Positions 1 through 12,196 of a stretch of 64,000 bases of DNA are shown in pieces. The number at the start of each line of letters is the position of its first letter. Within the stretch, counting starts at the first letter, position 1. Origin of the DNA: Prunella strophiata (taxonomy: Eukaryota > Chordata > Aves > Passeriformes > Prunellidae); the NCBI GenBank assembly GCA_036583965.1, contig JAZBQD010000034.1, positions 12,960,040-13,024,039 on the forward strand, written 5' to 3'. The notes beneath the pieces were generated by a model. It had not been told where the DNA came from, ran no database searches, and worked only from the letters and a program-made list of their open reading frames with translations. Position numbers and translations under genes: made by a program.

Positions 1-810
1 TGCAGGGACAGACACACGTGTACACAGCAGGACATCAGGATGTGTATGTGTGCACAGAGAGACATGCAGGGACAGACACACGTGTACACAGCAGGACATC
101 AGGATGTGTATGTGTGCACAGAGAGACATGCAGGGACAGACACACGTGTACACAGCAGGACATCAGGATGTGTATGTGTGCACAGAGAGACATGCAGGGA
201 CAGACACACGTGTACACAGCAGGACATCAGGATGTGTATGTGTGCACAGAGAGACATGCAGGGACAGACACACGTGTACACAGCAGGACATCAGGATGTG
301 TATGTGTGCACAGAGAGACATGCAGGGACAGACACACGTGTACACAGCAGGACATCAGGATGTGTATGTGTGCACAGAGAGACATGCAGGGACAGACACA
401 CGTGTACACAGCAGGACATCAGGATGTGTATGTGTGCACAGAGAGACATGCAGGGACAGACACACGTGTACACAGCAGGACATCAGGATGTGTATGTGTG
501 CACAGAGAGACATGCAGGGACAGACACACGTGTACACAGCAGGACATCAGGATGTGTATGTGTGCACAGAGAGACATGCAGGGACAGACACACGTGTACA
601 CAGCAGGACATCAGGATGTGTATGTGTGCACAGAGAGACATGCAGGGACAGACACACGTGTACACAGCAGGACATCAGGATGTGTATGTGTGCACAGAGA
701 GACATGCAGGGACAGACACACGTGTACACAGCAGGACATCAGGATGTGTATGTGTGCACAGAGAGACATGCAGGGACAGACACACGTGTACACAGCAGGA
801 CATCAGGATG
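1..810. repeat. 64-bp minisatellite, about 12.7 copies, open at left edge
   Basis: A 64-base unit repeats head to tail with no difference I can see between copies, so the array is young or kept uniform. Each unit starts TGCAGGGACAGACACACGTG and later carries GTGTATGTGTGCACAGAGAG. Each copy contains the palindrome ACACGTGT with a CACGTG E-box core, giving 13 E-boxes spaced 64 bases apart (first 15-20, last 783-788). Because 64 is not a multiple of three, a reading frame passes through all three phases every three units, and no + strand phase has a stop. The resulting long open frames are a property of the repeat and are not genes. The array ends sharply at about 810. The left end lies outside the window, so its true length is unknown. 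Confidence 0.97.
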
Positions 811-905
811 AGCCTGCCCATTGCCAGCCGTGGGTGGCACACGTGGGTGCCCCCGGCCGCCCGCCACCGCGCCCGCCGCCCCTCCGCAGCACAGACGTGA
901 CGTGG
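811..905. other. CpG-dense islet next to the minisatellite
   Basis: About 95 GC-rich bases hold roughly 12 CpG dinucleotides, while the DNA to the right is CpG-poor. It includes one more CACGTG E-box (840-845) and a CRE-like TGACGT (898-903). It is too short for a standard CpG island, but the composition would fit a small promoter or an unmethylated regulatory element. No transcript start or initiator can be assigned from sequence alone. Confidence 0.5.
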
Positions 906-2280
906 GGTGGCAGAAAATTATTAGTTTTCCTGCCTGGCCCCGAGGGTCAGGAAACAAGAAATTACCATCTTCGCAGCCCATTTTGAAGGCACTAGACACT
1001 TGTGTGTCGGCGTCGGAGGGTTTTTTAAGCAGTTCCCATGGAAAAGGAAACTCCCCATCTCTTCTGATCACACACGACAGGTCCTGTGCATGTCTCCAGT
1101 AGCTTAAAACAACACACCGATATTTATTTTCCTTAATTAAGATTGCACAAGATAGCCCTGGGTCCTGGAGACTTTGCTACAGACTGTAATGACGCCATGT
1201 AAATTGTTTTTTATGACCCAATATACAACATATTGTCACATTCAGCCCTTGAATAGGAAGCTAAAAATCTTGGTCCCTATTTCTCTTGTTAATTAGGGTA
1301 TTATTACTAGGGATATAATCTCATTACTTTTTGGGGAGGAGAAGAACTAGTTGGAGCCACTTTGAAAAGTACTTGAATATATTTAAATGGAGCAAAATCT
1401 GTCTTTCTGCTAATTGCTGATTTTGCATGACATAGAATTATTGTCCTGATTTTGGGGCACAGTGGATGCCGGGCTGAAGAAGACGGGAAGGATGCTGTTT
1501 GCTTTTTTCCTGCTTAGTTTTCTCCTCCAAATGAATGAGCTGCCCCATAGGAAACTCTGTTGGCAAATTTCCATTCTTTTAAACATCCCAAAAATAAAAC
1601 AAGATGCAGCCACTTTGAGGAATAATCATTTGAATGAAATATTTGCTACTTTAAGATTTTTTTTCCTTCTTCTTTCAGATGATCCTCTTGTTTTGCATGT
1701 GAAAAAAATCGTCTGAGATTTACAGCCCTCCCAAATGGAGATAAAGCCTTGGCAATGAGTTGGAAACCTGTTGTAATCTGTGATCCAGGAAACAAAGAGC
1801 CTCATTAATGCAGAGACTTTGGTGAGCCTTTGATGTTAGCTAGCATAGCATTCACTCTCAGTTCCATTTGCATTTAAACATTCATAAAAACATCATCTCT
1901 GCTTCCTTTGCCTTAAGCAATTTAGGAGTAAAGTATAGCTTCTATTTAAAGAAACCCACTGTGGTGAGGCTTAGAATACAAATATCACATAATCTTCAAG
2001 CAGAGCAAATATTTTATCCTACATTTCTGGTGGGCACATTTAATAATATTATATGTAAGACCCAAAATAAAACATCCATCTTATTTTCATTAACCTTACA
2101 CCACATACTCGAGTCAAAAGAGAAAACGGGCCCTGTTAATTCTAAATATACTACATACCAATTTGTGGAAGGAAGAGAATCCACAGGATTTTACATTATT
2201 GACAAGAGCTGAATTTTTGAAAACTGCATGCCTGCAGCAAGGTGCCTAAATCTGTATTTAGGCACACAGCACTGAAAACT
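906..2280. other. Unique AT-rich non-coding DNA, possible conserved element
   Basis: No gene is recognisable. The stretch around 1100-1330 has several TAAT-core homeodomain-type motifs (TTAATTAA near 1134, TTAATTAG near 1290) and looks like the conserved non-coding elements found near developmental genes, but conservation cannot be judged here. Frames of up to 114 codons are at chance level. Confidence 0.4.
1680..1819 (+). other. Possible non-coding exon
   Basis: A strong pyrimidine tract ending in TTCTTTCAG (to 1679) is followed 140 bases later by a donor-like TTG/GTGAGC at 1820. The reading frame opened by the ATG at 1680 stops after seven codons, so this would be a non-coding or UTR exon if it is spliced. 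Splice-like pairs of this quality also occur by chance in introns. Confidence 0.18.
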
Positions 2281-2540
2281 GTGAACAAGTTCAGGTTTAT
2301 ATATATATATTTCTGGACTGCAGAATCGATGTCCTGGCTTGAAAACAGAATAGAAAAAGATTTTATTTATTTATTTTTTATTTTTATTTTTAACAGAATC
2401 AGAGAAGTAAAATAAAAAAAAAAAATTAAAAAAGAACCCAAAAAACAAAACTAACCAACAAACAAACAACAACAAAAAAACCCCCAACCCAACCAAACCC
2501 CCCTCCCCCACAAAAAACAAACAAAAACCCCTAACACGTG
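2281..2540. repeat. Low-complexity AT/A-rich and CA-rich tract
   Basis: A short (TA)n is followed by TTTA/TTTTTA runs and then a purine/C-rich stretch of A-runs mixed with C-runs (about 2408-2530). Open frames here are simple-sequence artefacts. Confidence 0.85.
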
Positions 2541-3690
2541 AAGATTTTCTTCCAAGAGAAGGCACTGTTGCTCCCAAATGGCATCTTGGGGAATGGCAGT
2601 GTGAGGGGAATTTGAGGAATCACTTAGAAAGCAAAGGCCTGTCCATCTTATTACCTTCATAAGTATTATTCCCCAACACACCTAGGGGAAGTGGAACAGT
2701 ACAAAAAATACTGGAGTTGGCTTGTCTTGGTATTTGTAAATATTCAGTTTTCCATGTTTCCTGTACCCTTAAAAATGACTGAGTGATGAAAATTGATCCT
2801 GAGGCACATTGGGAGTTCTTGATTTTCCTCCTCTTATGAGCAAATACAAGAAAATCTTTAGTTTTGGTGCTGTGAGTCAGTGCAGCCTGACTGGTGTTTG
2901 AAGCATTATAAGCAAGTTTCCTATATGATGAATATCCAAAATTAAAAACTGAAATGGAAAACACTTAAAACCAACTTTACCTTGGATAAAATATTTCTGG
3001 AGCTGGATCAAAGGAAAACAAAAAGCCTGGCTTACTTGTCAGATCATATCTGCACTGAACTTCAAGGTTTGATTTGTATTATTTACATGGAAAAGGTCCC
3101 AAGAAACCAATTTGGCACTAAATATCTTCATTACGTTTTTTCGCTTGTATGGGTGATTAAATCAATCTAGGGTTCCTGTTTTAATTTTTTTTGAAAGGTG
3201 CAGCCATCTGTGAATTGAGGAACTTTTCTGATGTCATCTTTGTGCTTCAGACATACTTTCCCCCCTCCTTTTAATTTTTTTTTTTTTAATAAGGAGACTT
3301 TTAAAGGAGCATGTTTGCTTTACTATTAGAGTTTCTAGCTGTCCTTCCAGTAACTGTTTAGAATTAAGGGTATATAGTAACTTTTTAGAACATTTTAACT
3401 GTAACACCTGCAGGTAACAGTAAGCCAGATTAAAATGTAACCAAGTCTGTCTGTTAGTTTGCCCTGTTCCTCATCCTGCATTTATCAACATGTTCCCTAA
3501 ATGCTGTGTGTGAAACTCAGCACATGTATTTTGTACCATGCTATGCACAGCAGCACTGTGTGGTTTTACACCTCAGAGTAAGTGAAGCCTCTCCTTTAAA
3601 GTCAATGTAAATATTGCCACTGACTTCTCCTAGACTAGTGTTCCACCTTCTGTTCTTTAAAAGGGCCTTCCTTGGATTAATTTAATTTAG

Positions 3691-3694
<4 letters not shown>
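2541..3694. other. Unique non-coding DNA, nothing recognised
   Basis: AT-rich sequence with scattered stops in all frames. No repeat family, splice-bounded coding block or RNA gene is recognised. Confidence 0.5.

Positions 3695-3732
<38 letters not shown>
3695..3732. repeat. Homopolymer T(38)
   Basis: An uninterrupted run of 38 thymines. It could be a poly(A) tail of a minus-strand retrocopy, but no polyadenylation signal or recognisable body lies beside it. The length is likely to be unstable or misassembled. Confidence 0.95.
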
Positions 3733-3733
<1 letters not shown>

Positions 3734-3959
3734 TTCATTTGAATTGATCAGTTTGGAGTAGCTCCCATCCATTTTACTGTTTGGACACATTTTGTCCTCT
3801 CACACAAGTTCATTTAATGTGGGTAAGGGACACATCTACTCCTGGCAGGTTAAACATCCTACATCAGCTTTCCTATTTCATTGTATTTGCAGCAAACATG
3901 TTTCCCTGATATGCATATACAAATCCAAATATGCTTTAATTTAAACCCAGATTTATTTC

Positions 3960-3962
<3 letters not shown>

Positions 3963-4007
<45 letters not shown>
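3963..4007. repeat. Homopolymer T(45)
   Basis: An uninterrupted run of 45 thymines about 230 bases after the T(38) run. The sequence that would lie just upstream of such a tail on the minus strand has no AATAAA, so a processed retrocopy is not supported. Confidence 0.95.
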
Positions 4008-4008
<1 letters not shown>

Positions 4009-5909
4009 GTAACCTATTAATTAGTTCTCCACTAGCAGAAGATCCTTCTAAATATTTGCCATCCTTTTGGAGAAAAACATTTGCACAGCCATCCCATAAG
4101 GATGGCTTGACTGATAGCTTGGCAGTGCCAACGTTTCAGATGAGACGGATGAAAACTTCTGTGCAGGATTCCAGCTGGGAGCAGGAGCTCCTGGAGGACA
4201 GGCTGGTACCAGCTGAACTAATCCTGGCAAGTGACCAGCGTAAATCAGGCCACTGAAAGCTCTGTTTTGCCCAAAGGGGTTTACACTGGTGTAATTACCT
4301 CAGCATAGTCATAGCAGGAACATTTCCTTAGTCTAGACAAGCTCTAATACGTAAAATAGATCTATCGTTTGCAGCTGAAACATCCCGACCCAGCTGAGGC
4401 CAGGACAAGCCTCGTGTTCCCTTCCCTTGGCTGCTCTGTGCCCAGGTACAGCAGGATTTGGGGCTGGGTGGGAGCATCCCCCAGGGTGGTTGGTCTGTGA
4501 CAGAAAAAAAGGTCATGCAGTGGCTCAGCCATTTCCTGACTGGATTCACTCTTAATCTTGAGGGATTTAAAGTGTTTATTTGACTTCATGTATTGATCTA
4601 AATGTACTTAAAGGATTCCCTGACAACTGCCAGAAGTTTCTTTTAAACTGCCAACAGAAAATTGACTTCCTGACACTGCAATATTTAGGTTGCTTTTGAA
4701 TATCTACATGCTTTTCTGGAAATGCTTCCAGTTGCTAGGACTGAAGACTCCATTTATCCCCTTTGGGAGTCAAGTAGCAAAGGTAGTACAGACTGCTGAC
4801 TGGAGCCAGCATCCTGCTTTCTCCAGGAAAAGAGGATAATCTCTCTCAAAAGACTTCATCAGATGACAAAAGCCATAGTGTGAAATCCATTTTGGAGCCT
4901 GTGATCTTTGGATCACTCCCTGTGTGTACGGCACAACATGGCACAAGCCATCATCAACTCTACCAATTTTTGGTTTTTTTACCTTCTGTTCTGATTTTGT
5001 GAGGTTGTAAGACCATCTCTTCAGGCACTTTTCACTTAACAAGTCTTTTCTTTGCTCCTGATACCCACAACACTTCAGATTATTAAAGGATTTTAAAAGA
5101 CCAATCTATTTTTCACTCTGTATGTTTTGTTCACCTCTTGCTGTTGGAACTGGACCAAGCAACTGGCATTGCATTTAATATTTCTTATTACTCTCACTGT
5201 CAGGTTCTCAGGCACTTGCCCAATGCTGAAAGATCTGAGTTTCAAACAGGAAGGAACATGTTTATTTGTTTACAAAAACACTTTTCCAGGGCTGCATCCT
5301 GTGGTCACACAATCATCTGAGGAGTCCCTGCTCCAATGACTCATGCCTCTAAATTAAAAGGATCCATGAGGATGGATTTGCAGAATCACACTCATTTCTT
5401 CCACAACAATTTTTACGTAAACAATAGGGAAAAGTATGTTGATTTTTTGGGTCTATAAAACTTGATTTTTTTCCAAACCAAGGTACAGGGCTGCTTTTTT
5501 CTCTTAAAGTGTTCTTTACATTTTAAGCAAATCCTTACAACCATTGGAAGTAGCCTCTTCCCGTGCATTTGCTACAATTCACACAAAGTACACTTTGTCC
5601 TGGGATTCCTGTTTGAACACTGGATGGGACAAAGTACAGGAGAAATCCAAATATTGTTCTTTTAGCTCAGGCTCTGCTCAGACATGCTGTCCAGGCTGCA
5701 GCTGAACCTGGTTGAGAGGTGGTGATCCAGACCCATCTTCCAACTGCTTCTTCCCTTTTGTATCTCCCACCAAAGGTGTTCCATCAGACAGGGCAGTGTA
5801 ATTTCCCACATAGGCACTCCCCAGCTTGCTTTTGTCTGAATGCTCATTCTAAAGGACATTCTAAAGGATTTAGCTTGTTTCTAAAGGACAGCTCTGATGT
5901 TAAAAGAGT
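4008..5909. other. Unique non-coding DNA with possible ancient repeat traces
   Basis: No gene is recognised. Around 4130-4160 (CAGATGAGACGGATG) and 4275-4300 (TTTACACTGGTGTAA) there are strings that resemble old amniote interspersed repeats. A 66-codon frame at 4056-4256 runs over them. It has no splice signals and is judged non-coding. Confidence 0.4.
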
Positions 5910-6074
5910 CAGTGGAGGGAAGTGGTGGAGCCACCAATTCTGGCACCTTCTGTTCATGAACCAAGTCAATGTGACACCTTGGAATATTTAGTGTGCATGA
6001 CAGTATTCAGTTGAAAGTTGTTCTTGATGATCTTGGAAGTATTTTCCAGCTTTAATGATTCTGTGATTCTATGA
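5910..6074 (+). mobile_element. CR1 LINE 3' fragment
   Basis: The sequence matches the CR1 3' untranslated region: GGAAGTGGTGGAGCCACC near the start, then TTGATGATCTTGGAAG and TTTTCCAGC. It ends in the octamer-type tail GATTCTGTGATTCTATGA at 6057-6074. It is 5'-truncated, as most CR1 copies are, and diverged, especially in its middle part. Confidence 0.8.
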
Positions 6075-9000
6075 CTCATTCTGAAATTGTAGGAATTATT
6101 TGGAAAAATCTAGGTTAGGTAGATCAGAATGAGACTCATTGCTGACAATGGGGCTGGATGGCAGCAGTGAACTGCTGAAGTGAGTGGCAGGCAGTGAAAC
6201 TGGTTTTAGTTGTGGTGACCTGGGACATCTGAATGGAAAACTGCTCTCTCTGGATGCTTGAGAGGGCAGTAAAAGGAACGAGACCCAGACCAGAGGCTGC
6301 TTCAGCTAGAGGTACCTGCAGGGACTGGTGCTTCTGAGGAAAAGGGGAAAGGGCTGGCTGCAGCTCTCTATGATCCCACATCAGCACATCAAACTTCTGC
6401 AGAGCAGAGCTGGAGGCTTTGGCAGCTCCTGCCTTGCACCCATTCCAGTCCCATGGCAGGAAGCCCTCCCTGAGCCTTTGCAGCCTGACCAGCTCCTCCC
6501 CAGAGCCAGAGCCATGCCGAAAGAAAGGGGGAGTGAAATGGAAGCAGCTGCTAGGAAGTGAGAATAAAGGGAAATTGTCAGGATAATGGTGGTGGGATAG
6601 AGTGGCCAGATCAGAAACTAAAGGAAAATTATTCCAGTGTCTAAAATTGACCCATGTGATGTGGGATGTACTGGCCACTTCTGATACACCCAGTATCACT
6701 CCAGACCCACATCAAAAGATGAGGTTTTTTCTTCACTGTTTTTTTTTTTTTTTTTATGATTGTTAGTGATTGTTTGTGACAAAGAATAAAATAATTTAAG
6801 AGATGAAGGTGCAATGAAGCAGGAAAAAGAATATGGTATTAGGGAGATGCTGAATTTAGAAATGTTTGCACCAAAATTATTGAAAGATAAAGGATGAAAG
6901 AACGGAATCCTTTATTTTAAAATCTGAAGTCATCAAGGCAGAGCTTTCTCTTACTGAGTGAAGAACACTTCATTTCGGACTTGGAATATATTTTTATTTA
7001 TTTTGCAGACATTATTTATTTCAGATCTTTACTGGTGACTTTCTCAAGACACACTGACAATGAACCAGGGTGAGCTTGTCATCATGGTGCTTTTCTGTAC
7101 TTCAGGCTGAAAAATGAAAGGGAAGTGAGGACATGTGAAAGCAGAAGAGAGGATTATATTCCTGTACCACTTATGACATCCCCTCTATCCTTGATATTTC
7201 CCTCTTGCCAACAGGTTTGTCACTTCCCCCAGCTCGAATGGAAGTGGAGGAGCTTGAGCAAAGCACAGCAGGGCTGCTCCTACCAACTTCTGAGCGCTTC
7301 CAAAGTGGCTATAAAGAAACCAGATTAAAGCAGCATTAAAAGCTGTGCTGCAAATCCTACCATATTAAGCAATACAATTCTAATAGCTGTTTTGGGCTAA
7401 CTGAACAGAAGGGGCACCTTGGAGTTGAACTACATGTTTCAACAGTATGTTGTTCTGAAAAGTGTTGTATATGTGCCGACATCCGCTGCTGGCATGTGTA
7501 CAGACTGAAGCTTGCCAGCTCCTCCTAATCTGGAAAGAGGAGACATGCAGTGTTAAATACATGTGTCATCACTAGTCCTTCCCTCCCTCCCCCCCAAATT
7601 TTATCATTTGGTTGTGCAACACATTTGAACCAAGTCAGCCCATTTAGTTTAGATGAACTTAGGCCAAGTAACTGTACTGGAACTGACTTCAGAGGCTTGA
7701 GAGGAACTGCTGGTGTAGCTCTTCCATAAGTAAATTCAAACACTGTGTTATGCTCCTTATTCTACTCCTTAGACAAAGGCCTTTTGGTAGGGTTGCTGTT
7801 GGAAGGAGGGAGAGCCCCTAAGAAAACAAACTGCAGCTCATTGCATCATATGACTTTTGATTCCCATCGTGCTAAACCTTATAGGCAAAACAGGGTCAGG
7901 TCTAAGCAGGGCTGACAAAGAGGACTCCAAGGAAACCCATGCTGCAAGGGGTGGTTTTGGTGACTCAGGAGGTGACATGAGTTTTTCTGAGTCAGGATTG
8001 AAGCAGTGTTCTGGCATGACGTTACTGCACCCGAGCTTAGGATGAGTTTTAGACTGACAGCCTGCTACTCATGCCAGTAAGGGTCCTGGGAGATTTTTGC
8101 ACTCATAGAGGGTGATTTTAGTCTCCTGGCTGAAGTCCAGCTGTATGAATTGTGCTTTCCCCCAGTAGCTACTTTGTATGGTGTTAGTCATTGCCCCCTT
8201 TAAGGCTGTGACCATGGTGCCTACCACAGCCCATGAGTACATCTGGAGCTGCACTTTTAGCTCATCAGGTGGAAGTGAACATCTGGCACCTACAGCATCA
8301 GCTGCACACTATTTAGGAAGGGGTCTCAGGGCTCCCTCCCTTCCCTCTGATGATGGCTGTAGCACCAGTGGTGAGTGAGCTCAGTGGTTTAAACAAGCTG
8401 AGGGCTGTCCCCAGAGCCTGGACACACTCCCTGGGGCTCTTGGGGTGACTGGAGCTGTGTTGCATGGCTCTGAACTGCACCACCAGCACTTCACTGTCAA
8501 TGGGGTGTGCTCAGGAGATACCCACAGCTCTCCTCTGTTTTTTTTTTTTTAATGGTTTTGCCGTTCTTTATATCATCCAATAAGTGGGCTGAAAACAAGC
8601 CCTGAATACAGTCAGGAATACAGAGTACATCTTGGTAGACCCTGGTCCAGACTTAAGCTCTTGAGACCTTCAGTTTTAGACTGTATGTGAGCTTATTTTG
8701 TTAATTCAGTGGTGAATCTGTCCTGATCCAGAATGATGCAGTAGCATCAGGAGGTGCCTTTCTGAAGGCTATGGAGATGTGGAAGGTGTGCAGTTGCCAT
8801 CGGCAGTTTGCTAACAAAGAGAAGCTGTGAAAAGTTTTGATGATTAGAGAAGAAAGCACAGAAGCAGAGACTTTAGAAGGACAAGAAGAAAAAGTATGTA
8901 AAAATGTGATCCCCCATTTTAATGGCTAAACATGAATTATGTTATGAGATGCTTTCATCTTAGTATAGGTTAGCATTCCCCAGCTTTTTATATTTGTATA

Positions 9001-9672
9001 TAAATATTTTTCTTGAAGTAAAGGCAGCCTAATTGGAAGTAAGAGCCATTCTATGTCGTTTATTTTAATACTCTAATATATTTCCCCTAGTTAATCATTG
9101 CTATTTCTAAATATAAATTTCCTTTCCTTTTCTTTCAAGTCACTTAAAATGAAAGGGCCTGCTTTACTCTTTGACCTTCTCTAACAAGCAGACCCTTGAA
9201 ATGCAGAATTTCCAGAAAGCAAGCTGTAGGAACAACAGATGGATTTAGTAAATTACAGCCTGCAGATGAATTGTATGAGGAGTCAGTTTGGGATGGAGGC
9301 TTAAAATACACAGAAATTTTCTGTGCTGTAGCTTTTTTCTTGCTGTCAAACACTGCCTGGTAAATGCATAACTCGTGTGATGTTGGCTTTCTGCACTGAT
9401 TGATTTGTAAAAGCTATTCTATCCCAAATTACCAGCTCTTTGGGTCTCAGCCTACAACCCTACTCAGCCAGGAGACTCTGTCCTCTAGGTATGTTTCAGT
9501 ATTTTGCATTTCTTTTATTTGCTAAAGCTATTCTGACAGACTACTTACCCTGATCTGCAGATTCTAAAACCTGTTTGTGGTTTCCCAGGGATTTCATAGA
9601 CAAATTATTAGTGCATGTGTATTTGCAGGACAGGTGACTCCTAAATGATAAAAATGTAGTTTATAATCAAAG
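6075..9672. other. Unique non-coding DNA
   Basis: No gene is supported. The longest frame is 187 codons on the minus strand (6136-6699). Its composition is not coding-like and no domain is recognised. A T(16) run lies at 6739-6754. The remainder is mixed-composition intronic or intergenic sequence. Confidence 0.45.
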
Positions 9673-9748
9673 TGCCTAGCTTGTAACAATAATCTTGAGC
9701 TAGGCATTTGCTTATCTCCTAATGTGTTAATCCTTTTCAGGATTAACA
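9673..9748. other. Pair of perfect small hairpins
   Basis: Two perfect inverted repeats sit side by side. TGCCTAGCT (9673-9681) pairs with AGCTAGGCA (9698-9706), a 9-bp stem with a 16-base loop. TGTTAATCCT (9725-9734) pairs with AGGATTAACA (9739-9748), a 10-bp stem with a 4-base loop. They could be a structured RNA element or chance. Neither is long enough for a typical microRNA precursor. Confidence 0.6.
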
Positions 9749-12196
9749 ACTCATTTTTCAAAAGCGTGGTCTTGGTTCTGCAGACCTTGTTGACATAACT
9801 AAATCTTTGTGAGTTCATGAGATGTAATTGTGTGCAAGGACTGCAGGAATGGATGGTCACCTCAATAGGTTTCCTCGATGTGATTTAGCTCTTGCTCTGG
9901 GGTGTGAAGCTCCATAATGTATGTGATGCAGAGCAGAAGCAGTAAGTTGTCATTGTGATCAAACACAAAGCTTCTGTAGGGAAGAATAAATTATTTGCAT
10001 GGGTGTGATGAATGCTTGAAGGGAATTTGATAAGTGGCATGTTGAGCACTGGGAAAATTTCTGAATGTGATCCACGTTGTTCTTTGCAGTGTCAGAAACT
10101 TAACATGGGCTGTCATCCCTAGCTCTGGTTATTGCAGTTTTATTAAAGGTCTTATGAAATGAATCTAAGATAGAATGGCCATCAATATGAGATCAGATAG
10201 GCTTAGGGGTTTTTGCATAAATAAGGATTTACTTCTATCTACTCCTGTATTCGTAGGATGGTCAATAATTTTCCTTTTACAACAGTTTCCTGTGACAGGT
10301 TTGAGAGTGCAGTCCTTGAAGTCACTTGCATTTAAATCAGCGTGTGACAGACTTCAGTGAGTCTCTGCATTGGGGTTTTTGCATGCAGCCTATATTTTTC
10401 AGTATGGGACTCTCAGGAATCCTGTCTGCTTGAGCTAAAATATAATTCCCTTTTGTAAGGAAAAGATGCATATGGTAATAACAATCTCATCAACACTTGG
10501 GAAGCTCATGCAAAATACCCTCAGTGCTGCTTTCTGCTTGCCCTCTGAAAGCAGATAATGGTACCAGGGGCTGCAGTTCAGTACTGCCCTGGCTCAACAA
10601 CAAACCCACTGGGCACCCCTCAGGGTGCAGCCCAGCTCCCATCCCCTGGCATGCCCTGACACCCTTGCAAGGGAAATCAGTGGTGTGGGGGTGGCTGTCC
10701 ATGCCCATCCCTCCTGGAACAGCGGCAGCGCGGGGCTGGGAGTGAGCCCAGGGACACGGGGGGAAGGGAGGAGCATCTGCCCAGCCCTGCAGATCTGCCT
10801 CCAGGGAATCCTCCCATAGACCTGTGTCTGGAGCTGTTAATGCTCTGCTTGCAGAGCAGGTCTCAGTGCCACAGCTCTTAATGTGCTGGTAGCATCCAGC
10901 AGCCAGGCTGCAAACGCTGTGGTCACAGTTGGTAGTGGTGTTACAAGACTGCAAAATTTTCCCTCTACTCACAGATCCAAGCAGGACTGCTCCCATGAGA
11001 AATAATGACACAATGCAAACTTGAACAATTCCAGTAGAACAGCAACCCTCACCTGTCTCTATGAGCTTTTTCCAAAGCAAGACACTGTGAGTGAAGGTAC
11101 AATATCTTTTCCTTTTCAGAAGGTCTGTCCCACAGAAGTTACGTGCATTGCAGGTTTCATGGCATTCCTCAGGCTGCTTGGGTGTAAAAGGGCTGCAGTG
11201 ACCCAAACAACTTTTGTGTGGCATGATTTGCTGCCACTCTAAGGTTTGTGTCTCCACAATACAAGCTGTTGACACAGAATGTTGTTGAGTTGCACAGTCC
11301 TTTTCTTGAGCCACTCACAGCAAGGCTGTGTAACGGTCCAAGGGCTGAAATGTCCAGCTGGAGCTCTGCAGAGAACTGCTCAGGGAGGCAGAATGTAATT
11401 ATCTGTGCTGGAGCCTGGCCAGGTTTCCAAGGTTAACACCTTTCATCTTGACATCAAATCTTTAATGACCACATGTGGTAAAGACATTTGTTCAACATCT
11501 CATTTGGGAATGTGGCATTGTCACTGTGCCTCTGTTGCCTTGTATTGGTTCAGTATTGGTTTAAAGGAAAATTGCTCTCAAAGTCCTTCATGGACAACCA
11601 CACATTTCCTCTGGAAATTCCTGTTTGAGTATAACCAGGACCTACTGGTCTGATTTTTCCTTCCTCCAAATCATCTAGTCCTCTGTGCTCCTTACAAGCT
11701 AATAGAGAACACTGTAATTACCCTTATTTTCAGGCTGCCAAATAAAGTAATTAGAGAAATAGGCATTATGATTTTGGAAAGATACATTAGAGAATGAAGG
11801 GGAGTGATGAGAGCATGTTCTCACAGAGCCAATTAAAACACTGCTGAAGAGATTCAGTGCTCCTTCCTGGCAATCCAAGCAGACAAAAGAGATTCACAGG
11901 GATTTACTCAAACAGAAGGATGGCAGAAATGCTCCTTTCTGTTCCTAAGCATATGACATATGGAAATCCAGCTGGGGAAATAACTTATGGAGTGACTTTT
12001 TTGAGCAGTACCCACCACTTAGAAATGGTGGAACAATATGAAGCATCTTTCTTAAAAGTATTTTTTGTGATATCTGTGATAGCCTTGTTGAAGCATATAA
12101 TCTTCAGTTGCATTTACTTATTAATGAGTCTTGTTTAGACTCTGTAAAAGGCTTCTCTTTATGATCATTAAAAACATTAAATTTCCATGCTATTAC
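9749..12196. other. Unique non-coding DNA with one long minus-strand frame
   Basis: No recognised gene. A 274-codon open frame runs on the minus strand from 11314 to 10490. It has a hydrophobic stretch near residues 95-112 followed by a cysteine-rich part, but no known domain. A donor-like GAGACAG/GTGAGG inside it could equally mean an exon end. A frame of this length is borderline for chance in 64 kb and partly explained by the GC-rich sequence at 10600-10800. Confidence 0.35.

Noticed and set aside
1..810. CRISPR-like regular repeat spacing
   Set aside because: Units are contiguous and identical with no unique spacers, and the DNA is from a bird.
18..986. 322-codon open frame through the first array
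   Set aside because: The 64-bp unit is stop-free on the + strand in all phases. The encoded peptide is only the repeat in rotating phase.
4056..4256. 66-codon + strand frame with fairly natural composition
   Set aside because: It overlies strings resembling old amniote repeats and has no splice or promoter context.
3963..4260. Processed retrocopy on the minus strand with a poly(A) tail at the T(45) run
   Set aside because: No AATAAA precedes the tail on the minus strand and no known transcript is recognised in the body.
6136..6699. 187-codon minus-strand frame
   Set aside because: Composition is not coding-like, there are no splice boundaries or recognised domain, and it is antisense to GC-rich unique DNA beside a CR1 end.
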